Assembly (NCBI GenBank): GCA_964247085.1
Contig: CAXTSX010000003.1
Coordinates: forward strand, 62,001-126,000
Direction of reading: 5' to 3'
Length of the DNA stretch: 64,000 bases
Source of the DNA: JAAFHZ01 sp964247085
GTDB lineage: Bacteria > Cyanobacteriota > Cyanobacteriia > Cyanobacteriales > Chamaesiphonaceae
In this document: positions 25,668 through 35,976 of the stretch, one piece after another
How positions within the stretch are numbered: the first letter of the stretch is position 1
Layout of the letters: every line of letters begins with the position of its first letter
Notes under the pieces: generated by a model
Told to the model about the DNA's origin: nothing
The model's database searches: none
Seen by the model: the letters and a program-made list of their open reading frames with translations, nothing else
Program-made: the position numbers and the translations under genes

Positions 25668-28600
25668 CTATTTCACCTTCGCTTTAAAACGAATATAACC
25701 ATAAGAAGTAGTTGGAGTGCCCGCACCAGTAGAACCCATTAATGGATTGTTCGCATCCCCTACATCAACTACCACTACATCACTCGATAAATTATTACCC
25801 GTATTAGCCGCCAGGTTGCAATTACTTGCTAAAGCCGGAGTAGTTAACTGACCGTTGTCGGCATCAGCTCCAACATTTGTTAGGTACTGAATTAGGCCAC
25901 CACCTTTAGCTAGACCAATACCTTTGCCAACGGTTGCTGCATTAGTACTATCAAATTGTGTCTGAAAAGTGATACTGGCATCTAACCTGGTGCAGATGCG
26001 TACTGGGTTAGCTTTATTGTCGCCAGCATTGAGATAATAAGTTGTGTATTCAACCTCATCTCCGGGTTTGACTTTACCAGCATCAATTTTACCGACAGTA
26101 TACGTATTAGTGCAGACACCCGCTGTATTGGTGACATCTTTCCAGTTACAGTTGTTGTCATTTGTTTTGGTGGTGGAAGTTGTATCATCCTCAAAAGTAC
26201 TAAAGTTAGTTATAGCTCCGGTCACACCATCTTTAATGGCGGTAATTCTTTTCACTATTAATAATTTAGCTTTGCCGATAGGAACTGCACTAAATTCAGA
26301 AGTGTTGCCAGTGCTATCGGTGGCTGTAGCGGTGATATTTTTGGCATCAGTGACACCAACTGTGCCAGCGTTAGGCAAAGCACAATTAAATAATCCTGTT
26401 GCTCCCGCCACACAGGAACCGATATAAGTTTTACCTTCACCATGTGGCTTGGATTTACCATCACCACTGATGACGGATCCATTATTATTCCCATCATCAG
26501 CAGCAATAAAGAACTCTAGATTGACAGCATTAAAAGTAGCACTACCGGCAGCAACACTACCGATATAACCTTTGACTGTCAGGGTGCCAGCACTTAGGAC
26601 TGAAGAAGTAATAATCGGATAATCTATCCCCAGATTGGCAAATCCACTACCCCCCTTCACACCATCATTAGGAGTGACAGTATTAGCAAACATCAATTGA
26701 GTTCCACCCACATCGCCACCCCGTAAATCGATGCCCAATCCACCATTACTAAAGATAGAATTTTGGGTAACTTTCATGCCATTAATGTTGGGCATTCCGA
26801 ATACCCCAGCACCAGCATTTAGGGTAATAATATTCTTACTAATAATGTTCTTGGTATTAACCACCGCAGTGTCATTAGCATATACACCAGCCAGTTCTTT
26901 AGTATTAATCCGTCCGCTACCTTGAACGGTATTATTTTCGACTAATAATTGGCTATTGGCACCATTATTATAAATACTGACTCCATTGGCGGCAGTATCT
27001 ATAATCAAGTTGTTGATAGCTTGAGAGTTATTTGTGCCATTTTCGAGGGCAATTCCATCACGATTCTCCCAAGTACCATTACCTCTGATTTCATTACCTG
27101 AAATCGTTAAATTGGTATTAAGACTGGTGCTGGCAGAGCCATTACCATAAGCAATAATGCCACTGCCCCCATTAAAGCCGATTAAATTATTCTGAATTTT
27201 TGCACCTGTACTTGCCAGTAAACCAATCCCATTGCCAGTATTGAGATCTCCCGTATTCGATCCCCTTCCGGGTGAACCTGTGACACTAAAATCAGTTGCT
27301 TTGGTACCGATAATATTTTGTTCGATCAGAGTACGTGCCGGATTCACCCCAGTGTAATTACCAACAATAATGTGGTCTGGGCCGATGCTGGTATCTTTGC
27401 CAAATCCCCAGATGGACATGCCCCGTACAGTGATATCATCAGCGAGGATTTCAAAGGCTTTGCCTAAACCTAAACCACCATCGGAGAGTTCGACTTCTGG
27501 TTTGTTGACTTTATCGAGAGGAATCTGATCGACTCCAACTGTGCCGCCGGTGCCGAATTGCCCGGAATTGTTATCGCCAATATTAGTAGTTTGGGTGGTA
27601 CCATCGACGCTGGTATTAGCATCTGTGATTTGGGGGAATTCGGTGGCAATATTAATGACGGCTACGCCACCGGTGAGCTGATTCGGGATGGTAGCTAGCA
27701 GCCCTGGGGCAGCACTCCCGCTGGAAATCATGAAGATTGAGGTTTCTTTCCCGGCTGTTAGCCCTTGTTGAGCCAATCCGCCGTTGATGAGGGTGTTGCT
27801 ATTGGTGATGAATTGACGTAAGGAACCTTGTCCAGCATCATTGGTATTGACAATGGTATCAAAGTTATAGCCAAAGTCCAGATTCTTGACTTCAGCATCA
27901 GCCATTGTCGCGGTAGTTGATGATTGCGGCACAGTTGTCGCAGTAGTGAGAGCGGTAAAATCAACTCCATTAGTTTGGGCTGGAGCATCGACTAATTTAG
28001 GATTGACACCACCGACTTCATTGACAATATCCGGTGTCGCCGCACTGGGATCCTCGCGGAATGTTTGAACGGGAATCAGGGTAGCAACACTACCAGGACG
28101 ATTGGATTTGACACTGGTATTGACTACCCGCAGGCGATAAATGCCGTTATAACTAACACCATCAGCGGTGGTAAACTCATAGCTACCATCACCAACAGTA
28201 TTACGGTGAGCGACTTTCTTGAAGCTATTATCGGACTGCTTTTCGTACAGCTCAACTACGGCATTTGGCACTTCAACTGGGACTGTGGAACTACTATTCT
28301 TGGCAGCAATATAATTGCGTCCAGCGCCACCACCATAATTAACATCTTCAAAGACTCGGCCACTTACTAAAGGTACATCACAACCTTCTAATCGTAAGTC
28401 ATCGATCGCAAAGTCATTACCTGTTGCTCCAGTTTGATTGTTACTAACTCGCAGTTTAATTGAGGTAGTTTTGGCGGTGAAGAAATTACCATAAATATTC
28501 CAGGTGGGTGTAGCCGTTTGAGCAATTGCCCCCGAATTAGTTAGGAGTTTCCAAATCGTACCACCATCTTCAGAATATTCGAGTTTGAGATCGGGCAAAG

Positions 28601-30305
28601 TACTTCCGCCCGTTGCTGTGGCTAGATTAGCCGCCCAAGTCGAAAATTCGTAAGTCTTACCAACAGTTAAATTACTAATTGCCGTTTCAAATACTTTGGG
28701 AGTACTACTACCATTCACCACCATCATGCCACCACCGTCTCCGGTATGCTCACTCAGATCGTGCCAGGCACCGTTATTGTAAGTAGTTGAACCAGTACTA
28801 GGAGTAACTAAATAGTGACCATCATTAGGAGTCGTCGAGCCATCATTCGGCCAACCACTACCCCAGTTAGGATCTGAATCATAGATATAATCTGTTGTTG
28901 CCCCTGGAACATTGGCGCCAACAGCACCAACAATTGGAAAATTGCCACCAAAAATCAAATTATCAGTATTGCTGATGCCGCCTCGCTCTTTACACAAAGA
29001 AGTGGTGGTTGGTGTGAGACTACTTTTGATAATCTGAATTTGATAATCTTCAACTTCACCATTCGTTGCCAATCCGGTGGCTAAGGTTGCTTGGTTGATA
29101 CCAGTGGTGAATCGGAACCTAGCATAAGTTTTGCCATTAATTGCACTACTTGGCAGGGTGACATTAATGTTATTCTCACCGGCCACTACTGGTATTTCAG
29201 TTAAGACTCGATCGGCTGCATCAAAAGTACCATTACCATTGAGATCGATCCAAGCATTAAGATAACCAGCTGTAGAAGCAGTAACTTTAATCGTATTTGT
29301 GGTATTTCCCGCCGTCCTAGCTCTCAGTATTTGTTGGCCGTAAACCGGATCGAAAATTACACCGTCACTATCTGCCGCCACGATTGCCCCTGGGGCAATT
29401 ACAGGACTACCATTAGTTTCTGCCGTAATGCTGGTACCTAAGTAGACCGCTGGAACGATCGCATGTCGAGCACCATTATCAACCAGTGTGGTTTTATAAG
29501 TATTAGGCAACTCGCCAAAATCTAACGGAATTACGGCTGGATTGATAGTTACAGCCTGACTAGCACTGGCTTCCATCACACCATTTGCCGGAGCATTCGC
29601 AATTTCACCAGTGGGTAAAGGAGTACCATTATCTATGGTATAGAGATCCTTGCTGGCACTACCATTTACATAAGTCTGATTGCCACGATTTGCCGCCAGC
29701 GTATCTCCCATCACAACTGTGATAACATCTCCAGTGACAACCGTAGCGGCGACCTTGATTGGTACCCGAATCCTTACAGTACCTCCTGCTGGAACAGAAG
29801 GACTAGTCGCTCCGATAGCTGGAACATTGATTTTGGAGACACCGCCAGGTAGAGGTACGACAACACCATTACCATCTTTTGTCTCAACAATTTCGATCGG
29901 TGCAGTCGCTGCAAAAGTCCCTAGAGCGCTTACCGAACTCGGTAAACCAGGAATAAAGAATTGAGTTGGATCGTTACCAATGTTGTTAATCGTAAAATTG
30001 AAATAAATAATATCATTAGGATCAATGCTGGCATTAGCATCTACCCCTGTTCCGACTACCGTCACCCCAGCGATTTCAGCAATTGTAATCGTAGCGATGT
30101 TTGATGTGACTGCAGTTGTCGTTTGGGTCAGCGGATCTTCAAATGTTGCTGTTGAAAAGTTGGTAATTACCGTTCCGGCGGCTGGTGCAGAGTCTGCTAC
30201 AGCCCGTGATGCAAAGGGTAAAAAGCCTAGAGTAAGTAGGGAAGCGATCGCAAAGGTGGAAGTCGCTCGGCGATGAAATTTAGTATTCTTTGGTGAAGTA
30301 GACAT
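25668..30305 (-). CDS. Giant secreted GEVED/SdrD-B/beta-helix/DUF11 surface protein (1545 aa)
   Basis: Signal peptide ending near AVA-DS (about 37). N-terminal sandwich FNFTINNIGNDPTQFFIPG, then a GEVED-type domain (AYLNAWIDLNGNGTFDAADR in near form, ending NGEVEDYQIQI). A carbohydrate-binding-like segment follows (GKTYEFSTWAANL), then FEDVNYGGGAGR (SdrD-B), NTNDAGQGSLRQFITNSN, a beta-helix (repeats such as QNNLIGFNGGSGIIAYGN), an Ig-like domain ending DSTGNTSEFS, and the C-terminal module LLIVKRITAIKDG to SYGYIRFKAKVK. A run of eight C on the coding strand lies 12 bases before the ATG. Probably surface displayed; ligand unknown. Confidence 0.85.
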   Translation of the reverse strand: MSTSPKNTKFHRRATSTFAIASLLTLGFLPFASRAVADSAPAAGTVITNFSTATFEDPLTQTTTAVTSNIATITIAEIAGVTVVGTGVDANASIDPNDIIYFNFTINNIGNDPTQFFIPGLPSSVSALGTFAATAPIEIVETKDGNGVVVPLPGGVSKINVPAIGATSPSVPAGGTVRIRVPIKVAATVVTGDVITVVMGDTLAANRGNQTYVNGSASKDLYTIDNGTPLPTGEIANAPANGVMEASASQAVTINPAVIPLDFGELPNTYKTTLVDNGARHAIVPAVYLGTSITAETNGSPVIAPGAIVAADSDGVIFDPVYGQQILRARTAGNTTNTIKVTASTAGYLNAWIDLNGNGTFDAADRVLTEIPVVAGENNINVTLPSSAINGKTYARFRFTTGINQATLATGLATNGEVEDYQIQIIKSSLTPTTTSLCKERGGISNTDNLIFGGNFPIVGAVGANVPGATTDYIYDSDPNWGSGWPNDGSTTPNDGHYLVTPSTGSTTYNNGAWHDLSEHTGDGGGMMVVNGSSTPKVFETAISNLTVGKTYEFSTWAANLATATGGSTLPDLKLEYSEDGGTIWKLLTNSGAIAQTATPTWNIYGNFFTAKTTSIKLRVSNNQTGATGNDFAIDDLRLEGCDVPLVSGRVFEDVNYGGGAGRNYIAAKNSSSTVPVEVPNAVVELYEKQSDNSFKKVAHRNTVGDGSYEFTTADGVSYNGIYRLRVVNTSVKSNRPGSVATLIPVQTFREDPSAATPDIVNEVGGVNPKLVDAPAQTNGVDFTALTTATTVPQSSTTATMADAEVKNLDFGYNFDTIVNTNDAGQGSLRQFITNSNTLINGGLAQQGLTAGKETSIFMISSGSAAPGLLATIPNQLTGGVAVINIATEFPQITDANTSVDGTTQTTNIGDNNSGQFGTGGTVGVDQIPLDKVNKPEVELSDGGLGLGKAFEILADDITVRGMSIWGFGKDTSIGPDHIIVGNYTGVNPARTLIEQNIIGTKATDFSVTGSPGRGSNTGDLNTGNGIGLLASTGAKIQNNLIGFNGGSGIIAYGNGSASTSLNTNLTISGNEIRGNGTWENRDGIALENGTNNSQAINNLIIDTAANGVSIYNNGANSQLLVENNTVQGSGRINTKELAGVYANDTAVVNTKNIISKNIITLNAGAGVFGMPNINGMKVTQNSIFSNGGLGIDLRGGDVGGTQLMFANTVTPNDGVKGGSGFANLGIDYPIITSSVLSAGTLTVKGYIGSVAAGSATFNAVNLEFFIAADDGNNNGSVISGDGKSKPHGEGKTYIGSCVAGATGLFNCALPNAGTVGVTDAKNITATATDSTGNTSEFSAVPIGKAKLLIVKRITAIKDGVTGAITNFSTFEDDTTSTTKTNDNNCNWKDVTNTAGVCTNTYTVGKIDAGKVKPGDEVEYTTYYLNAGDNKANPVRICTRLDASITFQTQFDSTNAATVGKGIGLAKGGGLIQYLTNVGADADNGQLTTPALASNCNLAANTGNNLSSDVVVVDVGDANNPLMGSTGAGTPTTSYGYIRFKAKVK

Positions 30306-30317
30306 AATAATCGATCA

Positions 30318-30325
30318 GGGGGGGG
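30318..30325 (-). repeat. Homopolymer C8 tract before surface-protein start
   Basis: Eight G residues on the plus strand (C8 in the coding direction), separated from the ATG at 30305 by twelve bases. Such tracts are prone to slippage. Confidence 0.6.
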
Positions 30326-30422
30326 TTTAGATAATAGTAGAAAGCCATAATTCTTCGTTACCCCCGATCTTCTTTATTAAAGGAGATCATCAAGGTGGGG
30401 TAAAAGCCAGGAGTGCGGGTTG

Positions 30423-33400
30423 TTACTTCACTTTCACTTTGAAGCGAATATATCCCTGTTTCGGACGATCGTAAGAAGGATCTGGCAATGTGCCGCCCGA
30501 TCGCACCACGTTCACAGTCACTGCACCTTGATAATTTTGGGTACTAGTCAGCGAACCATTTAAACTCGGTGGTGTTAAGCAAACCCCTGGCGCATTAGTG
30601 TTTTTATCCACAAATAATCCACCATCGTTGTCTTCAAAATTACTGAGGGTCTGGGTGGAAGCAACAGAACCATTATCGTTAATAAAAGTGACCTGAATCC
30701 CTGCTTTTTCGCCATAACCATTCTGTAAGAATTCAGCTTCTTTCGGCACCAAAGAACAGATGTTGACCGTACCAGTTGGACTAGTACCGTTAGAGGTGAA
30801 GTAGGTAGTGTATTCTACTTCATCACCAGATTTCACGGTGCGACCACTAACTTCACCTTTCAAGAAGCCTGGTGGAGTCCAGTTACTTGCTGCTGAGATC
30901 AGCGGCAGACTGTCAACCACGCCAGTAGTTGTGATGTCCGTAGTATTGACTTTGGTGATTCGTTGGACAATTTTGAGATCGGCAACATAGTTAGAACCAC
31001 ATTCACTACCATCGGTAATTACTGCTTTAGTGATTTTTGGCAACCCGACTAAATTACCAGAAGTATTTATTTCTTGGGCAGCTTTAGTCAGGGCATTGAA
31101 TAAGTACATTTTCCCTTCACTCAGGAATAATGATTTGCCAACACCAGCCACCCCAGAGTTAAGTATCGTAAATCCACCTGTTGTGAGGTTGAATTTCCAG
31201 AAGCCTTGATTGGCGGTGACTCCGTAGATGTCACCACTGCCCATTACTAATAAATCGCCCCATTCATCAGTAAAATTCGCTGGTTTGCCTGCCATTGTCA
31301 GCAAGTCGATTTTAGTGATTTTGGTGATTACTTTGCCAGTACTATCTAGTTTGAGACGATATAGTCCAAACTGCTGTCCGGCGGCATCGACGTTACCCAC
31401 GCCTAAGTAGATTTCTCCTGTAGTTGTATTTCTGGCGAATGCCATCCCGCCACCGTTAGCATTTAGTGGTATACCATCAAAGGTCAATGTGGTGCCAAAA
31501 GAAGTAGGGTCGGTAATGCTTAGAGCAGTATGAGTCTTGGCGGCATAATCCCAGGCATAGATGCTCGAACCTTGGGCATAGTAGACTAGTTTCTGGGATT
31601 GGTTATGGGCTAAAGCGCTAGTGTCGGCAGCGAGGGAAGTAGTCGCAGCAACGATCGATCCACCAGTATTTGGGTTGAAGGCGAGGATTTGATTATTCGG
31701 CGTTCCGGCAAAGGTGGTGCTGTTGCTGACAGAGCAGGTAGCTGCTGTAATTGCGGGGAAGGAATACCCCAGATCTTGACCTGTTACGTCAGCAGTCGAG
31801 CCAGCCGCGATCGTCAGACTGCGCGTATTCCCAGCAGCGGTACCATTAGCCGCCGCTGTTAAGTCATCGACGGTAGCCGGAACGCTAATCGTGTAAGTGA
31901 TACCAGCCGTGACATCTGGGAATTTGTAGAAGCCATTGGCATCAGTAGTGGTAGTATTCACCACCGTCGCGCCATTCTTCAACTGGACGGTGATGCCAGC
32001 TCCCAGACGGGGCTCGGTTGGATCTAGGGTGAAATTATTGTTAGCCGCATAGTGAGTATAGAGATAGCCGGAAACAGTTACTCCAGTGCTGTTGACGGGG
32101 GCACCATTATTAAACTCGGAAGTATTGCCATTAGTATCGATCGTTATTGCCGTGATTTTGTCAGCCGATGCTAGTTTCGTTCCTACAGCTAAATCGCCAC
32201 CGAAGAAGCCCCCATTATCCGTCGTGAGTGTACCGAGATAAGTTTCCCCTTCACCATATTGCAAACCACCACTTATATCTCCAGCGGTAGATGTTGCATA
32301 TTGCTTGTAAATCTCTACCTGAGAATTTGGGCAAGCTTGTCCAGTAACAGTAAGAGTTGTACCGACTAATTTCGATCGATTGAATAACGGATAATCGATT
32401 CTGCGGTTAGCGAGTGCTTCATAACCACAAGCAGCCGCACCAGCAGTACCCAAAACTTTATTGCTGTCATTCTGACTAATGCCATCGACTCCGAGATCGA
32501 TCGCGTTACCAGTATTACCCCTGAAGCTATTTTGAGAAATTTTGACCTTTTGACCGCTATTTAAGTTGTCAAACGCGATCGCCGCTCCAGGCTGACCACT
32601 AAAGATATTCTTAGTAATATAACTAGTATTGGTACTATCTTTGAGCCACAAATAAATCGCCCGTGGTTCGGAAGTGTTTAAGCCAGTGGAAATGTAGCTG
32701 TTGTTCTCGATCGACCAGCCAGAGCTAGCACTAGTGGGCGTTCCACCATTTGGATAGAAATGCGTACCATGAGCGCGGTTTTTGCTGATGAGATTACCAC
32801 GGAACGTAAACTTACCAGAATTGGCACCGATCGCGAAGTTATCACCATAAAAAAGGTCTCCAGTCGATAGACCAACTAGCTCATTATTTTCAATCAGCCA
32901 ACCATCCGCAGCCGTTGCGCCATAACCTGCGATCGAAAAGGTTATCCCTGTATCAGAAGTTTGCCCAATCAAATTATTCTGGATTTTGCCATTATTAGCA
33001 TTAGCAACACTGATGCCAACATAACTAAGGGTTGTTGGAGCAGCAAACGCTGTCGGTGTACCACCAATGATATTTTGCTCAATCGTTGCTCCACTACCAC
33101 TGGTGACTTGAATATCACCAGCATAACTTCTACCAAGAAGAACACCAAAGCTATAAATATTCATCCCCCGAATCGTATCGTTATTACCCTGAATTTCTAG
33201 GCCGATAGTTTTGCCACCCGTGAGGGAAACTTCTGGCTTCTGGACTGTTGACAATGCTAATCCATCGACCCCAACGGTACCACCCGTACCCAAAACACCC
33301 GTATTGGTGTCGCCAATATTCACTGTTTGAGTCGTGCCATCAATAATGGTGTTATTAGCATTAGCACCTGCAATTGCTGGGAGTACAGAGGTGACGGTAA

Positions 33401-35588
33401 TTGGTACTACTCCACCAACAAGCTGACTTGATGGAATCATGAAAATACTCGTTTCCTGTCCCGTTGGTAACGACTCATTCGTCACCCCATCCTTACCCTT
33501 GCGATTTCCAGCCTGAGCCAGCGAACTTTCACCACCTAATAAATTGCTATTAGTAATAAACTGGCGCAGCGAACCCTGTCCAGAGTCGTTTTTATTGACG
33601 ATCGTATCGAAGTTATACCCGAAATCAACACCAGTAATCCTCACCGTACCAGTACCAATCAGCACCTCTGTCGAAGATTGTGCCGTACCTATTGATGCAT
33701 CTGCGTATGCAAAAGGTAAGCCAGAGTCCAGTTGCTTAATTTGACCAGTTGTTGGATTTATATAAAAACCAGCACCGACAGAACCAGCATAATCTGCAAT
33801 TGCAGGTTGTTTACCACCCACTTCATTATTGACATCTACTACGCTGCCAGTCACAGCATTAGTACGAAATGTTTGTACACCTAACTCAGTACTACTACCA
33901 ATCCGAGTAGACCGCACAGTCGAATTCCGGACATTGAGCAGATATTTACCGGCAGGCATTCCGGTAAAAGTATACTTTCCATTTCCATCCGTAGTTGTGC
34001 TTCCGGCGAAAAAGTAAGCACTACCACCGCCATCTAATGTAGAATAGGAGAAATCTTGATACGCTACCACCGTTGCCCCTGCAATTGGCCGACCACCCGA
34101 AGCACTTAAATTGCGTCCTGCACCACCGCCATAATTTACATCTTCAAATACCGTGCCGCTAATGCGGTTGTCAACAGGCACGGCAGCCGTGGAAGTGACA
34201 GTAACACTAGCTTGATCATCCTCCGTCGCCAGATGATTATTCGGTGTAGAATCAATGTCCGGTAAACTACTAGCAGTGATTTCGGCCGTATTAGTGAATG
34301 TCCCCCCTTGAGTCGGAGTAGCAACAATCGTCAACGTTTTAGAAGTACCACTAACAACCGCCGTCGCACCGAGATCCCAAATCCCTGTACTAGCCGTATA
34401 AGTACCCATCGATGGTGTTGCACTGACGAACGTAAATCCGGCTGGTAATGTATCCAGCACTTTCACCCCTGTCGGATCGTTTGGCCCTTTATTTGAAAGT
34501 GCGATCGTAAATTTGACATTAGCACCTGCTGTTGGTGTAGCATTATCAACGGTTTGAGTCAGTTCCAAATCAGCAACTTCCGTCGAGACACTCACCAACG
34601 CCGCTTGCTGGATCACCATATCCTGCCCAGTCGATATCAGACCATTAACACTAGTCGCCCCAACGGTCACATACGGCTTCACATCATAGGTATCCAAATC
34701 GACACCATACATATTCGATAGGTTCAAGCCTTGAGCCGGTGGCGAAGTAATACTAGAGTTAAACTGCTGATTATTAGGATTGAGACTATTGGTAATAACA
34801 TTGTTATTGAATTTCAGCGTCTCCAACTCTCCACCCAAAGTAGCATCGCCTTCCCAACCAAGAAACGTGAAATAAGCAACAGGATTAGTGGCAACTTTGA
34901 TTTTATCTACTGTAAAGTTAACAACCTGCTTTTGGGACAGCACAAACCCTTCATAAAGATTTAGATAGCGATAGTCCGTAATCGCCGGATCTTCATAAAC
35001 AACAATCAAACCCCAAGCACCTAAGACAGTTTGGGTATTACAATAAGTGGGAGCCTTACTGAAATTAAGATTCTTGAACGTATAAGTAGCATTCCGATTC
35101 GTATTAACAATTGACGTAACATCAGCAACGCTTCCGTAGAAATATCCAGTCGCATTACCGAGTACCTTGGAATCTGTATAAACTTTCTGGGGAACAACAT
35201 TCTGTCCTTGAAAAGTTACAGTACCTGCATTAGTACCGGTTCGTGAATCACTCCAATATAGATAAGCGGTTTTAATAGTAGCGCCAGGCGGAATTGCCGA
35301 GAGAACCCCATTCGAGGTAGTAGTCACTGCACAAGGATCAACGGTATTTGATTGAGTACGGAGACTCCCCCCCGTCACCCGATAATCTACCTTACCCAAA
35401 AAAGTTTGCTTCAAACCTAGAGGGACAGGACCAGCTTCAGCCACCGCCGGAAACAAACACTGACCAGCAAAAATTAACCCCAGCCCAGCTAAAGTAGTAA
35501 ACGCACTTCCGATCGCACCAAGCGGAGGCTTCCTAATGGTTGAAACTTCATGATCGATTTTACGTAAAGATGATAGAAAAGATTTCAT
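30423..35588 (-). CDS. Giant DUF3344-like/DUF11/SdrD-B/beta-helix surface protein (1721 aa)
   Basis: Largest gene here. Signal peptide or anchor about 27-51, cut near AEA-GP. Residues about 60-300 resemble DUF3344 (AYLYWSDSRTGTNAG, GAWGLIVVYEDP, LNLYEGFVLSQ). A DUF11 repeat follows (DLELTQTVDNATPTAGANVK), then SdrD-B with FEDVNYGGGAGR, NDSGQGSLRQFITNSN, a beta-helix, a second SdrD-B-like part (VTVSGYLYTHYAANNNFTLD), a beta-propeller-like stretch (FNPNTGGSIVAATT, IYAWDYAAKTH, IYLGVGNVDAAG) and the C-terminal module ending GYIRFKVKVK. It carries the shared 5' region. The next gene starts 118 bases downstream, so cotranscription is possible. It is likely an adhesin or matrix protein. Confidence 0.85.
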   Translation of the reverse strand: MKSFLSSLRKIDHEVSTIRKPPLGAIGSAFTTLAGLGLIFAGQCLFPAVAEAGPVPLGLKQTFLGKVDYRVTGGSLRTQSNTVDPCAVTTTSNGVLSAIPPGATIKTAYLYWSDSRTGTNAGTVTFQGQNVVPQKVYTDSKVLGNATGYFYGSVADVTSIVNTNRNATYTFKNLNFSKAPTYCNTQTVLGAWGLIVVYEDPAITDYRYLNLYEGFVLSQKQVVNFTVDKIKVATNPVAYFTFLGWEGDATLGGELETLKFNNNVITNSLNPNNQQFNSSITSPPAQGLNLSNMYGVDLDTYDVKPYVTVGATSVNGLISTGQDMVIQQAALVSVSTEVADLELTQTVDNATPTAGANVKFTIALSNKGPNDPTGVKVLDTLPAGFTFVSATPSMGTYTASTGIWDLGATAVVSGTSKTLTIVATPTQGGTFTNTAEITASSLPDIDSTPNNHLATEDDQASVTVTSTAAVPVDNRISGTVFEDVNYGGGAGRNLSASGGRPIAGATVVAYQDFSYSTLDGGGSAYFFAGSTTTDGNGKYTFTGMPAGKYLLNVRNSTVRSTRIGSSTELGVQTFRTNAVTGSVVDVNNEVGGKQPAIADYAGSVGAGFYINPTTGQIKQLDSGLPFAYADASIGTAQSSTEVLIGTGTVRITGVDFGYNFDTIVNKNDSGQGSLRQFITNSNLLGGESSLAQAGNRKGKDGVTNESLPTGQETSIFMIPSSQLVGGVVPITVTSVLPAIAGANANNTIIDGTTQTVNIGDTNTGVLGTGGTVGVDGLALSTVQKPEVSLTGGKTIGLEIQGNNDTIRGMNIYSFGVLLGRSYAGDIQVTSGSGATIEQNIIGGTPTAFAAPTTLSYVGISVANANNGKIQNNLIGQTSDTGITFSIAGYGATAADGWLIENNELVGLSTGDLFYGDNFAIGANSGKFTFRGNLISKNRAHGTHFYPNGGTPTSASSGWSIENNSYISTGLNTSEPRAIYLWLKDSTNTSYITKNIFSGQPGAAIAFDNLNSGQKVKISQNSFRGNTGNAIDLGVDGISQNDSNKVLGTAGAAACGYEALANRRIDYPLFNRSKLVGTTLTVTGQACPNSQVEIYKQYATSTAGDISGGLQYGEGETYLGTLTTDNGGFFGGDLAVGTKLASADKITAITIDTNGNTSEFNNGAPVNSTGVTVSGYLYTHYAANNNFTLDPTEPRLGAGITVQLKNGATVVNTTTTDANGFYKFPDVTAGITYTISVPATVDDLTAAANGTAAGNTRSLTIAAGSTADVTGQDLGYSFPAITAATCSVSNSTTFAGTPNNQILAFNPNTGGSIVAATTSLAADTSALAHNQSQKLVYYAQGSSIYAWDYAAKTHTALSITDPTSFGTTLTFDGIPLNANGGGMAFARNTTTGEIYLGVGNVDAAGQQFGLYRLKLDSTGKVITKITKIDLLTMAGKPANFTDEWGDLLVMGSGDIYGVTANQGFWKFNLTTGGFTILNSGVAGVGKSLFLSEGKMYLFNALTKAAQEINTSGNLVGLPKITKAVITDGSECGSNYVADLKIVQRITKVNTTDITTTGVVDSLPLISAASNWTPPGFLKGEVSGRTVKSGDEVEYTTYFTSNGTSPTGTVNICSLVPKEAEFLQNGYGEKAGIQVTFINDNGSVASTQTLSNFEDNDGGLFVDKNTNAPGVCLTPPSLNGSLTSTQNYQGAVTVNVVRSGGTLPDPSYDRPKQGYIRFKVKVK

Positions 35589-35722
35589 GGCGATCGGAAT
35601 TATAGTTTAAATGGCTCTAAATAGATAAACACTCCCAGACTCTTCAGTCCAAGAGAACGATTTAGCAAAAGACGTGCTGCATTCAAGCTGGCAAAACACG
35701 TAACATTTTGATCGCTAGCTCA

Positions 35723-35855
35723 TTCAAGGCTCTACTTTCATCGCAATAAAAGCACAGATCCAAATGCTAGACATTCTTATATTGCCCAACCCACTAAATA
35801 AATTGATAGTAAGATCACTGAACTTCTAAACAGCACAAATACGTAAATGCAAAAA
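35723..35855 (-). promoter_or_regulatory. Conserved 5' region, copy 3 of 3
   Basis: ttcaaggctctactttcatc, then cacagatccaaatgctagac and aaatacgtaaat, in the same order and spacing as upstream of 10783 and 21217. It lies about 135-270 bases upstream of the ATG at 35588. Apart from this block and the following hairpin, the 388-base intergenic region 35589-35976 shows nothing else. Confidence 0.55.
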
Positions 35856-35898
35856 TTTACGCAAGTATATTTACCATCTCTCCAAACCACCTCCCACA

Positions 35899-35932
35899 AT
35901 AAAACACCCACTTGGAGCAAGTGAGTGTTTTA
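35899..35932. terminator. Bidirectional terminator-like hairpin
   Basis: aaaacacccacttg (35901-35914) pairs with caagtgagtgtttt (35918-35931) with one mismatch; A-rich and T-rich on either side. It is the start of a 57-bp direct repeat. Confidence 0.75.
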
Positions 35933-35957
35933 TTATTAATGGCTTTCGCATTGGTAG
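35901..35957. repeat. 57-bp direct repeat, left copy
   Basis: Hairpin plus tattattaatggctttcgca and ttggtag. An identical copy lies at 36637-36693, on the other side of the broken Uma2 gene. Confidence 0.85.
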
Positions 35958-35976
35958 AGTTTAATTCACTCCGACA

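Noticed and set aside
2310..35588. PEP-CTERM or LPXTG sorting signals on the surface proteins
   Set aside because: The C-termini end in a beta-strand-like SYGYIRFKAKVK with no membrane helix and no basic tail.
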